Origin: Liolophura sinensis
Taxonomy: Eukaryota > Mollusca > Polyplacophora > Chitonida > Chitonidae
Assembly (NCBI RefSeq): GCF_032854445.1
Contig: NC_088295.1
Location: forward strand, 748,501 to 812,500
Direction of reading: 5' to 3'
DNA: 64,000 bases
Both the position numbers and the translations under genes were made by a program. Below are positions 12,225 to 25,000 of this stretch, piece after piece; the first letter of the stretch is position 1; each line of letters begins with the position of its first letter. The notes beneath the pieces were generated by a model that made no database searches, was not told the origin of the DNA, and was given only the letters and a program-made list of their open reading frames with translations.

Positions 12225-12908
12225 AAAGGTGTGTACCATGTGTGGAAGAGTATCAGTTGGAGAGGTGTTTACTTGTATGACAAGTGGAGTAGTATCAGCT
12301 GGAGAGGTGCATACAAGTATCTCATGTGTAAAAGTATCAGTTGGAGAGGTGCTGACATGTACCTCATGTGGAAAAGTAAGTTGGAAAGGTGCTTGCATGT
12401 ACCTGTGCCTCACGTGGAGTAGTATGAGATAGAAAGGTCCATACTGTACATGTACCTCATGTGGAGCAGTATCAGTTGGAAAGGTGCTTACATGTACCTC
12501 ACGTGATGTAGTATCAGTTGGAAAGGTGCTTACATGTACCTCATGTGCAGTATCAGCTGGAAAGGTGCTTACATGTATCTGTACCTCAAGTCAAGTAGTA
12601 TCTTGCTTCATTTGATTTACATGTATTTGATTGGTGTTTTACGCCTTACTCAAGAATATTTTACTTATATGACGGTGACCAGCACTATGGTGGCAGGAAA
12701 CCGGGCAGAGCCCGAGGGAAACCCACGACCAGCCACAGGTTGGTGGAAGTCCTTCCCACGTACGGGAGTAGTATCAGTTGAAGAGGTGCATAAGTGCACC
12801 TCACATGGAGTAGTATCAGTTGAAGAGGTGCATATGTGCACCTCACATGGAGTAGTATCAGTTGGAAAGGTGCTTACATGTCCCTCACCTGGAGCAGTAT
12901 CAGGTTGA
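12225..12908. repeat. Tandem array, 42-bp unit, interrupted by a SINE fragment
   Basis: Copies of a 42-bp unit of the type ggaaaggtgcttacatgtac, then ctcatgtggagtagtatcagtt, on both sides of a truncated SINE at about 12605-12768. The array resumes after the insertion. Confidence 0.85.
12605..12768 (-). mobile_element. 5'-truncated SINE inside the 42-bp array, minus orientation
   Basis: Contains the tail and core of the family (attggtgttttacgcc, actcaagaatattttac, ggcaggaaaccgggcagagcc, ccttcccacgtacgg) but lacks the tRNA-like head. The break is at the cacgtacgg segment, where the array resumes. Confidence 0.8.
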
Positions 12909-12929
12909 GTGGTGTAGGGTAGTATTAAC

Positions 12930-13620
12930 CTTGTTAGCAGTACATGGAAACTGTGGTGAATAACCATATTTTGAAAAGCAGTGAAAGGCAGCTTTATTAA
13001 GAAACAAGCATTGATAATGAATGGTAGGCCGAAATTTCCTTGCGCTAAATAATGTATGTCAGCCACTAAATCTGAACTAATTCTCAAAGTAGTTTCCCCG
13101 ATGGGTTCTAAAAACATTTCAAAAATTTTACTACACTTATCAACAGAATAAATATCAGATGAACACAACTACCTAGCTACACTTTTGCCGATGTCATTTC
13201 ACCAAATTACCTGTCTAGTGTTACATCACAAAACTTAGCTATCCTCTACCAAAGATACTAAACAGCATAACGCAGTTCCAGTGTACGTGATCGAGCATGA
13301 AAGTGTCCAGCAAACTTCACGGGCACAAGCATTGTCTTTCAGCGATCTTGTTCGTCTTTGTCTCCACCTGTGTCAATATTGACTTGCTGTACTGCCATCA
13401 AGGAATTTACCAAACATAACAAGACCTTCTCATTTGGACTAGACTCTTTCCTGCTGATGTTGAGAATATGTCATAAATAAATCTAACAGCAATGGTGGTC
13501 CTGAGACTGCTCTGTTGCCAGTTTGCTGGGACAATTACATGTACGTTAGTGCAGTCTTTTGCCCAACATACAGGCACTGTGACATGGGTAGCCATTTCTC
13601 AGTTCCACACATGAATGTAT
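12930..13620. mobile_element. Old dispersed repeat, copy A (related to the TIR element at 19667-20684)
   Basis: Shares gtcagccactaaa, a following A/T-rich block and later cattgtgaca/cactgtgacatgggtag-type blocks with the 19.7-20.3 kb copy, in the same order and orientation. Similarity is patchy, so the copies are old. The terminal inverted repeat seen in copy B is only weakly preserved here. Ends are approximate. Confidence 0.45.
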
Positions 13621-14511
13621 GACTGTCCAGTTATCTTGCCGGGACTTGGAGAAAGTTCAAATTTAAAATGGGGCTGGCGTTAGTTCGACTTGTTCAATTC
13701 AAAAGTGTTATCAGCTGGATTACTACACTTCATACGACTTGGGAAAGCAGTGCATACCAAATGTAAAACAGAGCTCAAGTTGTTGTTTTTAATGAAATAC
13801 TGTGGAAGAAGGTTTGCCAGCCGCTGGAAACTACATCATCATACATAGTGTCCAGATAGCTCAGCTATGTTCATTCTAGCTCTTAATGGCTATATATGTT
13901 AACTATTTGGGGGTCCAGAAACGAAGAAGACAGAGTCTTATGAAGACATTTCTGAGAAGGTGAAAACTGCCACTGATTAACTGAAATCGTTCCAGTTTTA
14001 GAGTGTACTGCGGGCCGTATGTTTTAGCATCTCTGTATGGTTTTCTTCTATTCGGGCATGTAAACCTGCTGAAACAATTGTTATTGTGAAGAACAATACC
14101 AGTCAAATTATGTTTTTTTAAAATAAATTTTTGGTGTTTTCTATTTGTACTCTTTAACTGCAAGATATAAAATGGCCACATTTCCAGTGATTCAACCAGG
14201 TCATGATTAAAAAAAATATTTGTTGCACGTAACATGACCGAGTCAGTAAATTCAGGCCGAATCAATTTTGTGAACTTCTTTTTTTCAAGAGAAAAACATT
14301 GCCAAACACAGCACTGCTCTGATTTACCAAGATTATGTAAAGAATTAGGGTTTGCTCTCACCAGAGTCAGAAGAATATTCATTTTATTCACAAAGTTAAT
14401 TACAGAACATTCATCTTCACACCATGAAATGTACATGTAGATCCTAAAAATGTAACAATTGCTTCCTTTCAAACCTAATGTTTTGCAGTGTGGCTCAGTA
14501 CTGTTCGCTAC
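13621..14511. other. Intergenic stretch; nothing recognised
   Basis: Unique AT-rich sequence. A 206-codon minus-strand open frame lies here but shows no recognisable domain and no flanking gene signals. Confidence 0.4.
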
Positions 14512-14525
14512 ATCACCGATCATTA

Positions 14526-14793
14526 GGGGCCTCCATGGCTCAGTCGGTTAGCGCGCTAGCGCAGCGTAATGACCCAGGAGCCTCTCACCAATGCGGTCGC
14601 TGTGAGTTCAAGTCCAGCTCATGCTGGCTTTCTCTCCGGCCGTAAGTGGGAAGGTCTTCCAGCAACCTGCGGATGGTCGTGGGTTTCCCCCGGGCTGTGC
14701 CCGGTTTCCACCCACCATAATGCTGGCCGCCGTCGTATAAGTGAAATATTCTTGAGTACGGCGTAAAACACCAATCAAAAAAAAAAAAAAAAA
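14526..14793 (+). mobile_element. tRNA-derived SINE, full length, with 14-bp target-site duplication
   Basis: Starts with a tRNA-like head containing an A-box-like tggctcagtcgg and a B-box-like gagttcaagtcc. A family core follows, then the tail attcttgagtacggcgtaaa, accaatc and an A-run. It is flanked by perfect copies of atcaccgatcatta at 14512-14525 and 14794-14807. The perfect duplication and intact A-tail indicate a young insertion. This is the reference copy for the other SINE calls in the window. Confidence 0.93.
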
Positions 14794-14807
14794 ATCACCG
14801 ATCATTA

Positions 14808-15340
14808 GACCAGTTGACCCACATTCATATAGCTATTGCCTTATACCCCAATTACTGCTGAAAGATGGTTTACCAATGCTGGCTTTGACATATTACATTT
14901 CCAGAGATTTAGGAAATCAGAGGACAGCAAAAATAAGGTAAGGTTTGAGCCGGGTTTGTTTTTAGTGAAATTGTCCGCATGGAAGTCTATGTGCGCAAAG
15001 CTGGGCATTACCGTAGGAAGGTCCAGATTAGCTTTGGGATAACTGCCTTATAATCCTGTAATTGCAATGCATATTAAGCAAACCAATGGGCTCTAGTTAT
15101 GTTTGCAATGACACTCTCATATCGCCATATGCTAGTTTCATTTCCAAGGGTTGCCCAAATTTAATATCTCGTATCTCGTACATATACGTATGACTTTAAC
15201 ATGGATGACCAAGATAGACAAAAACAAGGAGTATGATATACATGTACATGGGCTGAGAAAGTGAGACTGGGAGTCCCATGTCATAGGTCGGCCTAAAAGC
15301 CGGTCAGAGATCCGATCTGAAGTCCGGTCTGAGATCCTCT
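14808..15340. other. Upstream flank of the P450; nothing recognised
   Basis: Mostly unique sequence. A short internal repeat of the type agatccgatctgaagtccgg is visible near 15300-15340. Confidence 0.4.
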
Positions 15341-15347
15341 CTGGGCA

Positions 15348-15516
15348 CAGATGGTTTGCAATGGCAGCCATCTTTGAGGTAAGTTGAGTTATATTGCCCC
15401 TTGTATGACCTTACCAGCCAAGGGCCTCTGCCCAGCTTATGACACTTCTAACAATAGACACCCAGTGGGCAATACACAAACTTACCTCAAAGATGGCTGA
15501 TATTGCAAATCATCTA
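15348..15516. repeat. Inverted repeat of about 48-bp arms, possible palindromic MITE
   Basis: The left arm, about 15350-15400, contains gcagccatctttgaggtaag. Its reverse complement, cttacctcaaagatggctg, is in the right arm at about 15455-15515. Similarity extends outward through tttgcaa / ttgcaaa and inward through attgcccc / gggcaat. The spacer is about 55-60 bp. It ends about 350 bp upstream of the P450 start codon. No clear target-site duplication was found. Confidence 0.6.
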
Positions 15517-15862
15517 TTGTTGAAAAACGGCGATGAGTATCGACTCAGAACCACTCCAGATCAGCTGTTACGGCTGAGCCCCGTTCGGGTATATGGCAGA
15601 CTGTGCTAGTCATGACTCAAGCACCACTCTGATTTTTTATAGAACCATTAAAACTTGAAGTCATCACACACTAAATGTATTCACTGAAACTTTTTTACCT
15701 ATAACTTGTCCCTGAATGCCCTTGACTGTACTGTGATACAGTCTAACAGACACAGTGTCAAGATATCCCTTTCTAAATCACCTTCCTCCATTTGAAAGCC
15801 TTGGATGAAGGTACAACACAGCTGGTCACATGACAGGTTTTCTCATCACGTGACTGAACAAG

Positions 15863-16034
15863 ATGGTGACGGTTTCGTTAGTTGCGGCCGTGGCCTGCGT
15901 GGTTTTAGCCACGATGTGGCTGCTAAATGTGGCTGTCAAGTCGATGAAGTTGAAGAAAGTCATTGATAAGATCCCAGGGCCAAGTGCTCTGCCATTGTTG
16001 GGGAATTCTCATCAACTGCGAGGCAATGGCGCAG
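15863..16034 (+). CDS. CYP4V: CYP4V-like exon 1
   Basis: Residues 1-57 plus one base. Hydrophobic anchor, a basic KSMKLKK stop-transfer segment, then IPGP and LPLLGN. Donor GCGCAG|GTAAGA. Confidence 0.93.
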
Positions 16035-19000
16035 GTAAGACGATAACGTGTCAGTGTGGGACGGGTGCGCTCGTATTGTGACACGGCGTCACAGATTGAC
16101 AACAAGAGAATGCTACGGCCAGGGAGATGTACAGACATCGCTTTAAACGCACAAGTCATTAATGCACAAAATAACAGTGTAATATATAGGGGGGAAAACA
16201 TAATAAAATAAGATAAAAATGTCGGGACATTATAAGTTAAAATCATGGAGGTATCTGTAGAAAGAGGAACAACTCGGGCTCTTGAAAGTGTTCAGTGTAC
16301 GATACCGTCACAGCATGACCCGGGCTTTGTTTTAAAAGGGGATAAACCTGGATTGTGCCCGGTCATGTGCTCTTGAGACTGCAACAGCTTTTGACACGAA
16401 AGTACGAATACAGAACAACATAATGGATGTGAAACCACTTCGCCAATTTCCTTGGAAATACTAGTATCATGTTTAAAATTAAACAGCCATAAAGTATAAA
16501 GAAAATCATGCTACCGGCAGTTGAGTAGTAATGACTGCCCATGTATGGTTTGTATGCCTTATTAAGACAACAATTTCTGATTTGTTACATTTTAACATCC
16601 TTGCCAACCAAATGAAGATACTACATGTACACTTACATACAAGCCTATCATCATGACATAAAGCACAGACAAATTTCAGTCTGTTTCATTCTCATTTTCG
16701 ACAAAATTATGGCGGTTTTTGTCCCATTTTTTCTGTATCCCTGACGATAATTTGGAGTAAGTATTTTTTTTTCCTGCGATGAGAGTTGGATTTGCCCACA
16801 TTCCATTTCAGTGCACCAAAGTTTATTAACCCTTGCCACGATGGTGCAGTATTGCAAATGTCTCCGTAAGCAGTGGTTCACAGGTTGAATAGACAAACAT
16901 TAGCAGGCAGCTAATAAACATTCAGCAGATGAGTGTATCCAAAGCAGGTAATCCTTTTCAGTGAGTTACATTCTTTAAAATCATGAGCTGACAGAGCCCT
17001 GGTAGGCTCCTACATTTAAATCCATATAAATCGGAAGGCATACTTAATGTGGAACATGCTCCATGCCATGTCAGCGTCAGTATGGTGTGTGTGGTAATAT
17101 TATATAGCTGTAAGCATTAACATCGGTGTGTTAATTTATAGATCATAGGCCAATCCCCTGAAGTGAGAGTATAGTACATATACCACGAGAGTTAATATAC
17201 AGAGAAGACTTACTCGCTCACCCACTTAATTACTGCGTGGAAGGCTAATGCATGGTAGGGCAGAGTTTGATTATATACATGTAGGTACATGCGTCTTATC
17301 AGTTTGTATGATTTGATTTTTTCCTCTTTGTTGCTGTTGTTTGTTTTTTTGTTTTTTCAGTTTTTTGCTTTAAAGTTTAAGTTTCACATTACAGAAACTG
17401 CATTCGTAATGTCTCCTACCAGAAAAATCTACCAGTAGTTTTGTAAAACTGCAGTATAATAGTGATTAAAAGGAGAAACTTACCATAAACAGGGCTTTTT
17501 GTGTTATTTCTCTTACAGATTTTTTTGCAACGGTATGTAATTTTGCAAAGGAGTTTCAGGATGGTAGGATGTACCGCATGTGGCTTGGGACAGATCCCTA
17601 TGTTCTCCTGTATGGAGCTGACACAGTAGATGTACGTATTGACTGGTTTTGTATAGTGAAGAATTAGCAATGTCAGTACAGTAGGACTGGATAGAGAGAG
17701 AGACGACAGCCATGCATTAATCATCAGCTATTATATTAGTGTTAAATTCAGCCAAATTTTACATTTTCATTTGGCCAGGCAGTAAAATGTAAAATTGATG
17801 CATAAACCTAACAGGTCAATAGAGCATGTAGACTTAGCTATATGTATATAACATATCTTATTTTGCAATGTACACCTGCTTGTAGGGGCTTAATATTTCT
17901 GGTATTTATTGTGACCTGTATCTGAAGATTGTTTCACTATTTTCAAATTCATGTACATGTATTTCTAACTTCATATTGATGTAACATGTCCTCTTTGATT
18001 TGTTGAACCATATTCGTATTTATGCTATAAATTGGCCCACCATTGAATAAAGTAGTTTAAAGCTAAGTTTGAGGCACTCATTGTCAACTCCCTATTTATC
18101 TCTTGGATGTTTTTTGACTTTCAGTGTCTCTTGAACAGCACCAAGCATATGGATAAGGCCTACTCTTATACCTTCTTACACCCCTGGCTTGGTACAGGAT
18201 TGCTGACAAGGTTATTTTCACTTTACATTCTTACACCCCTGGCTTGGTACAGGATTGCTGACAAGGTTATTTTCACTTTACATTCTTACACCCCTGGCTT
18301 GGTACAGGATTGCTGACAAGGTTATTTTCACTTTACATTCTTACACCCCTGGCTTGGTACAGGATTGCTGACAAGGTTATTTTCACTTTACATTCTTACA
18401 CCCCTGGCTTGGTACAGGATTGTTGACAAGGTTATTTTCACTTTACATTCTTACACCCCTGGCTTGGTACAGAATTGCTGACAAGGTTATTTTCACTTTA
18501 CATTCTTACACTCCTGGCTTGGTACAGAATTGCTGACAAGGTTATTTTCACTTTACATTCTTACACCCCTGGCTTGGTACAGGATTACTGACAAGGTTAT
18601 TTTCACTTTACATTCTACACCCCTGGCTTGGTACAGAATTGCTGACAAGGTTATTTTCACTTTACATTCTTACACCCCTGGCTTGGTACAGGATTGCTGA
18701 CAAGGTTATTTTCGCTTTACATTCTTACACCCCTGGCTTGGTACAGGATTGCTGACAAGGTTATTTTCACTTTACATTCTTACACCCCTGGCTTGGTACA
18801 GGATTGCTGACAAGGTTATTTTCGCTTTACATTCTTACACCCCTGGCTTGGTACAGGATTGCTGACAAGGTTATTTTCAATTTACATTCTTACACTCCTG
18901 GCTTGGTACAGAATTGCTGACAAGGTTATTTTCACTTGATATTCTCACACCCCTGCCTTGGTACAGGATTGCTGACAAGGTTATTTTCAATTTACATTCT

Positions 19001-22000
19001 ACACCCCTGGCTTGGTACAGGATTACTGACAAGGTTATTTTCACTTCACATTCTACACCCCTGGCTTGGTACAGGATTGCTGACAAGGTTATTTTCAATT
19101 TACATTCTACACCCTTGGCTTGGTACAGGATTGCTGACAAGGTTATTTTCACTTTACATTCTTACACCTTTGGCTTGGTACAGGATTACTGACAAGGTTA
19201 TTTTCACTTCACATTCTACACCCTTGGCTTGGTACAGGATTGCTGACAAGGTTATTTTCACTTTACATTCTTACACCTTTGGCTTGGTACAGGATTGCTG
19301 ACAAGGTTATTTTCACTTCACATTCTACACCCCTGGCTTGGTACAGGATTACTGACAAGGTTATTTTCACTTCACATTCTACACCTTTGGCTTGGTACAG
19401 GATTGCTGACAAGGTTATTTTCACTTACATTCTTACCCTGGGGGGGTATTTTCACTTTATATGGAGTATCTATGTGTGGTTATAGTTACATTTTGTTTGA
19501 GAGGATACTTCAGGTGAACTGATGACAAAATTCTGCCAAAATTTGGCCGTGCATGGTTATGATGTACAGTGTACACAGCACTTATGTTTTCTGTTGAGCA
19601 AAAAAGAAAACTTTCTTCACTTTAAATCTTAACACACAAGATGAAACCATACAGAAGTCAACTTTGCTTAAAAGTGAACATAAAGTCAGCCACTAAAGGT
19701 GAATTAATTAATAAAGTTGTATTCCAGAAATGTTTTAAAAATATTTTTAAATTTCCACACCATTAAATGGCAAACAATTGTCAGTACCTAGCCACTCATT
19801 TGGTGACTCCATTTTGCCATTTTAGAGCGTTATAGAGTGACGTCACAGAACCTAGGAATTCTTCTGTAGCATTGATATTAAACAATATGACAATGAGATA
19901 AAACCAACAAAAACGCCTGATATCCAACCAAAGAGTGTCAGCTCAGTTGGGTGTTCAAAGGATCGATGTTTCTTTTCTTTTGGCGCTCCATCAGGGCAAT
20001 GTTCGCAGACACAAGCTTTGTGTTTTGGTGGTCCCACATCCTACATTAGTGTAAGCATTTGGCCCAGCTGGCTGAGCTGACTTCAGCGAATTTACTGAAC
20101 ATAGCAGAACCATTTGATGCATAACAGACCCATTCATTCAGATTTTGGGAAGATATTTTCGTAATAAATCTGATTTTGCTAAGGAAAAATAATGCAAAAT
20201 CACAGCAACAGCTCTCCAGAGGTGGTTTTCTTCTCAGCTCTCCCTGAAAAGTTACTGCAGTATGCTGCCCAACATTTACACATTGTGACACGGGCAGCGG
20301 TTCTCAGCTCCCTGCTCATAAATGTGTGGTTCAAAATGCATCAGTTAAACACTTAAACTTACTGCAAAATTCTGTTTATTGCGCTGATATCTGTCTATCC
20401 ACTATAGGAAACCACACTGACAGTCGAGACCTAACAGATATAGGATGTGACAGCCAATTGTCTTGTGACGGTTTCAGCGCCAGTGATTGGATGTTCATAA
20501 GCGCTTCTACAACATGGCTACTCGGGCTAAACTGTCCTTCAGTGCTGTATCTCCAGTGCTGAACTTTATCTTCTCGGTTTTCAAAACTTCATAGAATTTT
20601 TTACACATTTTTCTGTGAAAACTGTGTCCTATATCATTTTTTCTATGTACATATAGTGGCAGGCTTTATGTTCACTTTAATGGCAGCAGACCTGCGTATA
20701 GATGCTGTTTTGTTATGTCTGTGCAGACCTGTGTATAGACGTTGTTTTGTTATGTCTGTGCAGACCTGTGTATAGACGTTGTTTCACTATGTCTGTGCAG
20801 ACCTGTGTATAGACATTGTTTCGCTATGTCTGTGCAGACCTGTGTATAGACGTTGTTTCGCTATGTCTGTACAGACCTGTGTTTAGACATTGTTTCACTA
20901 TGTCTGTGCAGACCTGTGTATAGACGTTTTGTTATGTCTGTGCAGACCTGTGTATAGACGTTGTTTCGCTATGTCTGTGCAGACCTGTGTATAGACGTTG
21001 TTTCGCTATGTCTGTACAGACCTGTGTTTAGACATTGTTTCACTATGTCTGTGCAGACCTGTGTATAGACGTTTTGTTATGTCTGTGCAGACCTGTGTTT
21101 AGACGTTGTTTCGCTATGTCTGTGCAGACCTGTGTATAGACGTTGTTTCACTATGTCTGTGCAGACCTGTGTTTAGACGTTGTTTCACTATGTCTGTGCA
21201 GACCTGTGTATAGACGTTTTGTTATGTCTGTGCAGACCTGTGTATAGACGTTGTTTTGCTATGTCTGTGCAGACCTGTGTTTAGACGTTGTTTCGCTATG
21301 TCTGTGCAGACCTGTGTTTAGACGTTGTTTCGCTATGTCTGTGCAGACCTGTGTATAGACGTTGTTTCGCTATGTCTGTGCAGACCTGTGTATAGACGTT
21401 GTTTCGCTATGTCTGTGCAGACCTGTGTTTAGACGTTGTTTCGCTATGTCTGTGCAGACCTGTGTATAGACGTTGTTTCGCTATGTCTGTGCAGACCTGT
21501 GTATAGACGTTGTTTCGCTATGTCTGTGCAGACCTGTGTATAGACGTTGTTTCGCTATGTCTGTGCAGACCTGTGTATAGACGTTGTTTCGCTATGTCTG
21601 TGCAGACCTGTGTTTAGACGTTGTTTCGCTATGTCTGTGCAGACCTGTGTATAGACGTTGTTTCGCTATGTCTGTGCAGACCTGTGTTTAGACGTTGTTT
21701 CGCTATGTCTGTGCAGGCCTATGTATAGACGTTGTTTCGCTGTGTGATTTGTATACATTACATCTTTGTACAGCACTGGAGAGAAATGGAAAGTGAGAAG
21801 AAGAATGATCACTCCAACATTCCACTTCAAGATTCTCCATGACTTCCTGAACGTCTTCAATGAGCAAGCAGAAATCATGAGTAGAAAACTTAACGGACAT
21901 GTCAACAGGGGATCCTTCAATATTTTCTCTACCATTACCTTGTGTGCCTTAGACATCATTTGTGGTGAGTTCACTCTCAAACATATCAGAATTTATGCAC

Positions 22001-25000
22001 TCATGTGTATTAATATTTTAGTTTGTAGCTCACCAGAATGTTGTTGATTTTTTTTTGCTGGTGGGTTTTTTTTTTCTCTCTTCTTTTGTTTTTAAGTGAT
22101 ACAGTTGTGATAAATATTAATGCCCAGTTCAGATAATACAAGATTTCTTTGCTTGTATCGCAGAAACTGCCATGGGCCGTAACATCAATGCTCAAGCAAA
22201 CAGTGATTCCGAGTACGTGCAGGCCGTTTACAGGTAAAGCATTTCACATGTTTCAATACAAACTGTTGTCTCTTTCTTTAAAAGTTATTTTATCGAAAGA
22301 TAGACATGTTTTAAAAGAGTGTTTGTATAACGAGCCCTGGTTTCTCAAGGATGACATTATGGAATGGTAATCTGGATGTCTGAGGTCTGTCATGTAAAGT
22401 ATGACATTAAACTGTAAGCAGTCACTCACTCTGTCAAGTAAGTGACAAGTTTTTGCTTTGAAGGCTCAGCCCAACAAACTGTTGACCTGCCCACCAGGGT
22501 GTAAAGTGGGCGACTCCTGAGTCAGACCAAAAACAAATATAAATACACAAAATACATGGGCATAGATCTTTAAAGAAAATACATCATTAGATGTTTGAAA
22601 AAAATGTTTTTGAAATGTCTTTATCTCTGAGTTAAAATGGTTTAAATTCAAATGGGACATGGCACATGGGGTTTTCACTCTGATTATTCCCCATTGTCTG
22701 ATGCTTTTGTGCAGTATAGGGGAGATAATCCAGAACCGCCAGAAAAACCCACTGCAGTGGCCAGACGCTGTTTTCAGTGTGATTGGAGCTGGAAAGGAGC
22801 ATGCCAGATGTCTCTCCATTCTACATGGCTTCACCAACAAGGTTAGTACCAAAATAAATGTCAGTAATCAATTAATTTGATTCATTTATTTATTTGATTG
22901 GTGTTTTATGCCATACTCAAGAATACTTCAACAGCGACGAGCACACAGGTTGCTGAAGAGCTTCCCTTCATTGTGCTGCACTGGCGTCGTATCCCCCTCT
23001 CCCACGGAGACCCCAGAAATTAATTTAAGAATCTCAGTCATGTATTAAAGTGTAATGCTTCAAGAGCATATCCCTTGAGCTGAGAGAGGATCCTATAAAG
23101 TTTCAGTGAGCCACTTCAGTGAGTCATGATCATTTGGATGATTGAAAGTTACATTTGTAAAGGAACGGCTTGTAAAAAGCGGAAACAGCCCTACAGACAC
23201 TGGCATCCACCTGGACATGATCCTGTTGTCCAGATGGCTGAACTGAAGGAGAAACACAATGCTGACAAAACCTTGTTACAGTATTTCTCTTTGTTCTGTG
23301 TGTGCTGTACATGTTATCCAGGAGAAGATGGCTGAACTGAAGGAGAAACACAATGCTCACAAAACCTTGTTACAGTATTTGTCTTTGTTCTGTGTGTGTT
23401 GTACATTTTATCAGGAGAAGATGGCTGAACTTAAGGACAAACACAATGAGCACAAAACTGTGTTTCAGTATTCGTCCTTGTTCTGTGTGTGCTGCACATG
23501 TTATCCAGGAGAAGATGGCTGAACTGAAGGAGAAACACAATGATGACCTTGTAACAGTATTTGTCTTTGTTCTGTATGTGTTGTACAGGTTATCAAGGAG
23601 AAGATGACTGAACTGAAGAAGAAACACAATGCTGACAAAACTGTGTTTCAGTATTTCTCTTTGTTCTGTGTGTGCTGTACATGTTATCCAGGAGAAGATG
23701 GCTGAAATGAAGGAGAAACACAGTGATCACAAAACTGAGTTTCAGTATTTATCTTTGTTCTGTGTGTGCTGTACATGTTATCCAGGAGAAGATGGCTGAA
23801 CTGAAGGAAAAACACAATGCTGACAAAACCTTGTTACAGTATTTGTCTTTGTTCTGTATGTGTTGTACAGGTTATCAAGGAGAAGATGGCTGAACTGAAG
23901 GAAAAACACAATGCTGAAAAAACTTGTTACAGTATTTGTCTTTGTTCTGTGTGTGCTGTACATGTTATCCAGGAAAAGATGACTGAACTGAAGGAGAAGC
24001 ACAATGAGCATAAAACCTTGTAACAGTATTTGTCTTTGTTCTGTGTGTGCTGTACAGGTTATCCAGGGGAAGATGGCTGAACTGAAGGAGAAACACAATG
24101 AGCACAAAACCTTGTTACAGTATTTGTCTTTGTTCTGTGTGTGCTGTACATGTTATCCAGGAAAAGATGGCTGAACTGAAGGAGAAGCACAATGAGCACA
24201 AAACCTTGTAACAGTATTTGTCTTTGTTCTGTGTGTGTTGTACAGGTTATCCAGGAGAAGATGGCTGAACTGAAGGAGAAACACAATGAGCACAAAACCT
24301 TGTTACAGTATTTGTCTTTGTTCTGTGTGTGCTGTACATGTTATCCAGGAGAAGATGGCTGAACTGAAGGAGAAACACAATGAGCACAAAACTGTGTTTC
24401 AGTATTTGTCTTTGTTCTGTGTGTGTTGTACAGGTTATCCAGGAGAAGATGGCTGAACTGAAGGAGAAACACAATGCTGACAAAACCTTGTTACAGTATT
24501 TCTCTTTGTTCTGTGTGTGCTGTACATGTTATCCATGAGAAGATGACTGAACTGAAGAAGAAACACATTGATCACAAAACCTGGTTACAGTGTTTGTCTT
24601 TGTTCTGTGTGTGCTGTACAGGTTATCCAGGAGAAGATGGCTGAACTGAAGGAGAAACACAATGAGCACAAAACCTTGTTTCAGTATTTGTCTTTGTTCT
24701 GTGTGTGCTGTACAGGTTATCCAGGAGAAGATGGCTGAACTGAAGGACAAACACAATGAGCACAAAACTTTGAAGGATCTTACAGACAACTTAACCACAG
24801 ATTCGGATAATGTCTCAGTGGGAACGAAGAAGAAACGGTTGGCTTTTTTGGACATGCTGCTGTGCGAAGGCGAGGATGGCACACATCTGAGCAAGGAAGA
24901 TGTTCGTGAAGAAGTGGACACATTCATGTTTGAGGTGGGTGTGTCTGTCATTTTCACCTCCTTCTCTTTTGAGACATTACACCCCTGCCTGTCTTAGCAC

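Noticed and set aside
13903-14523. A 206-codon minus-strand open frame
   Set aside because: No recognisable domain. It sits in AT-rich intergenic DNA and ends at the SINE target site; I cannot support it as a gene.
14526-14620. A genuine tRNA gene
   Set aside because: A- and B-box-like segments are present, but they are followed by SINE core, an A-tail and a target-site duplication, and they do not give a plausible cloverleaf.
18107-19522. Several alternative P450 exons in the exon 3 array
   Set aside because: Each copy lacks the upstream part of exon 3 and its acceptor. Read-through meets stops or shifts frame, so they are not called as exons.
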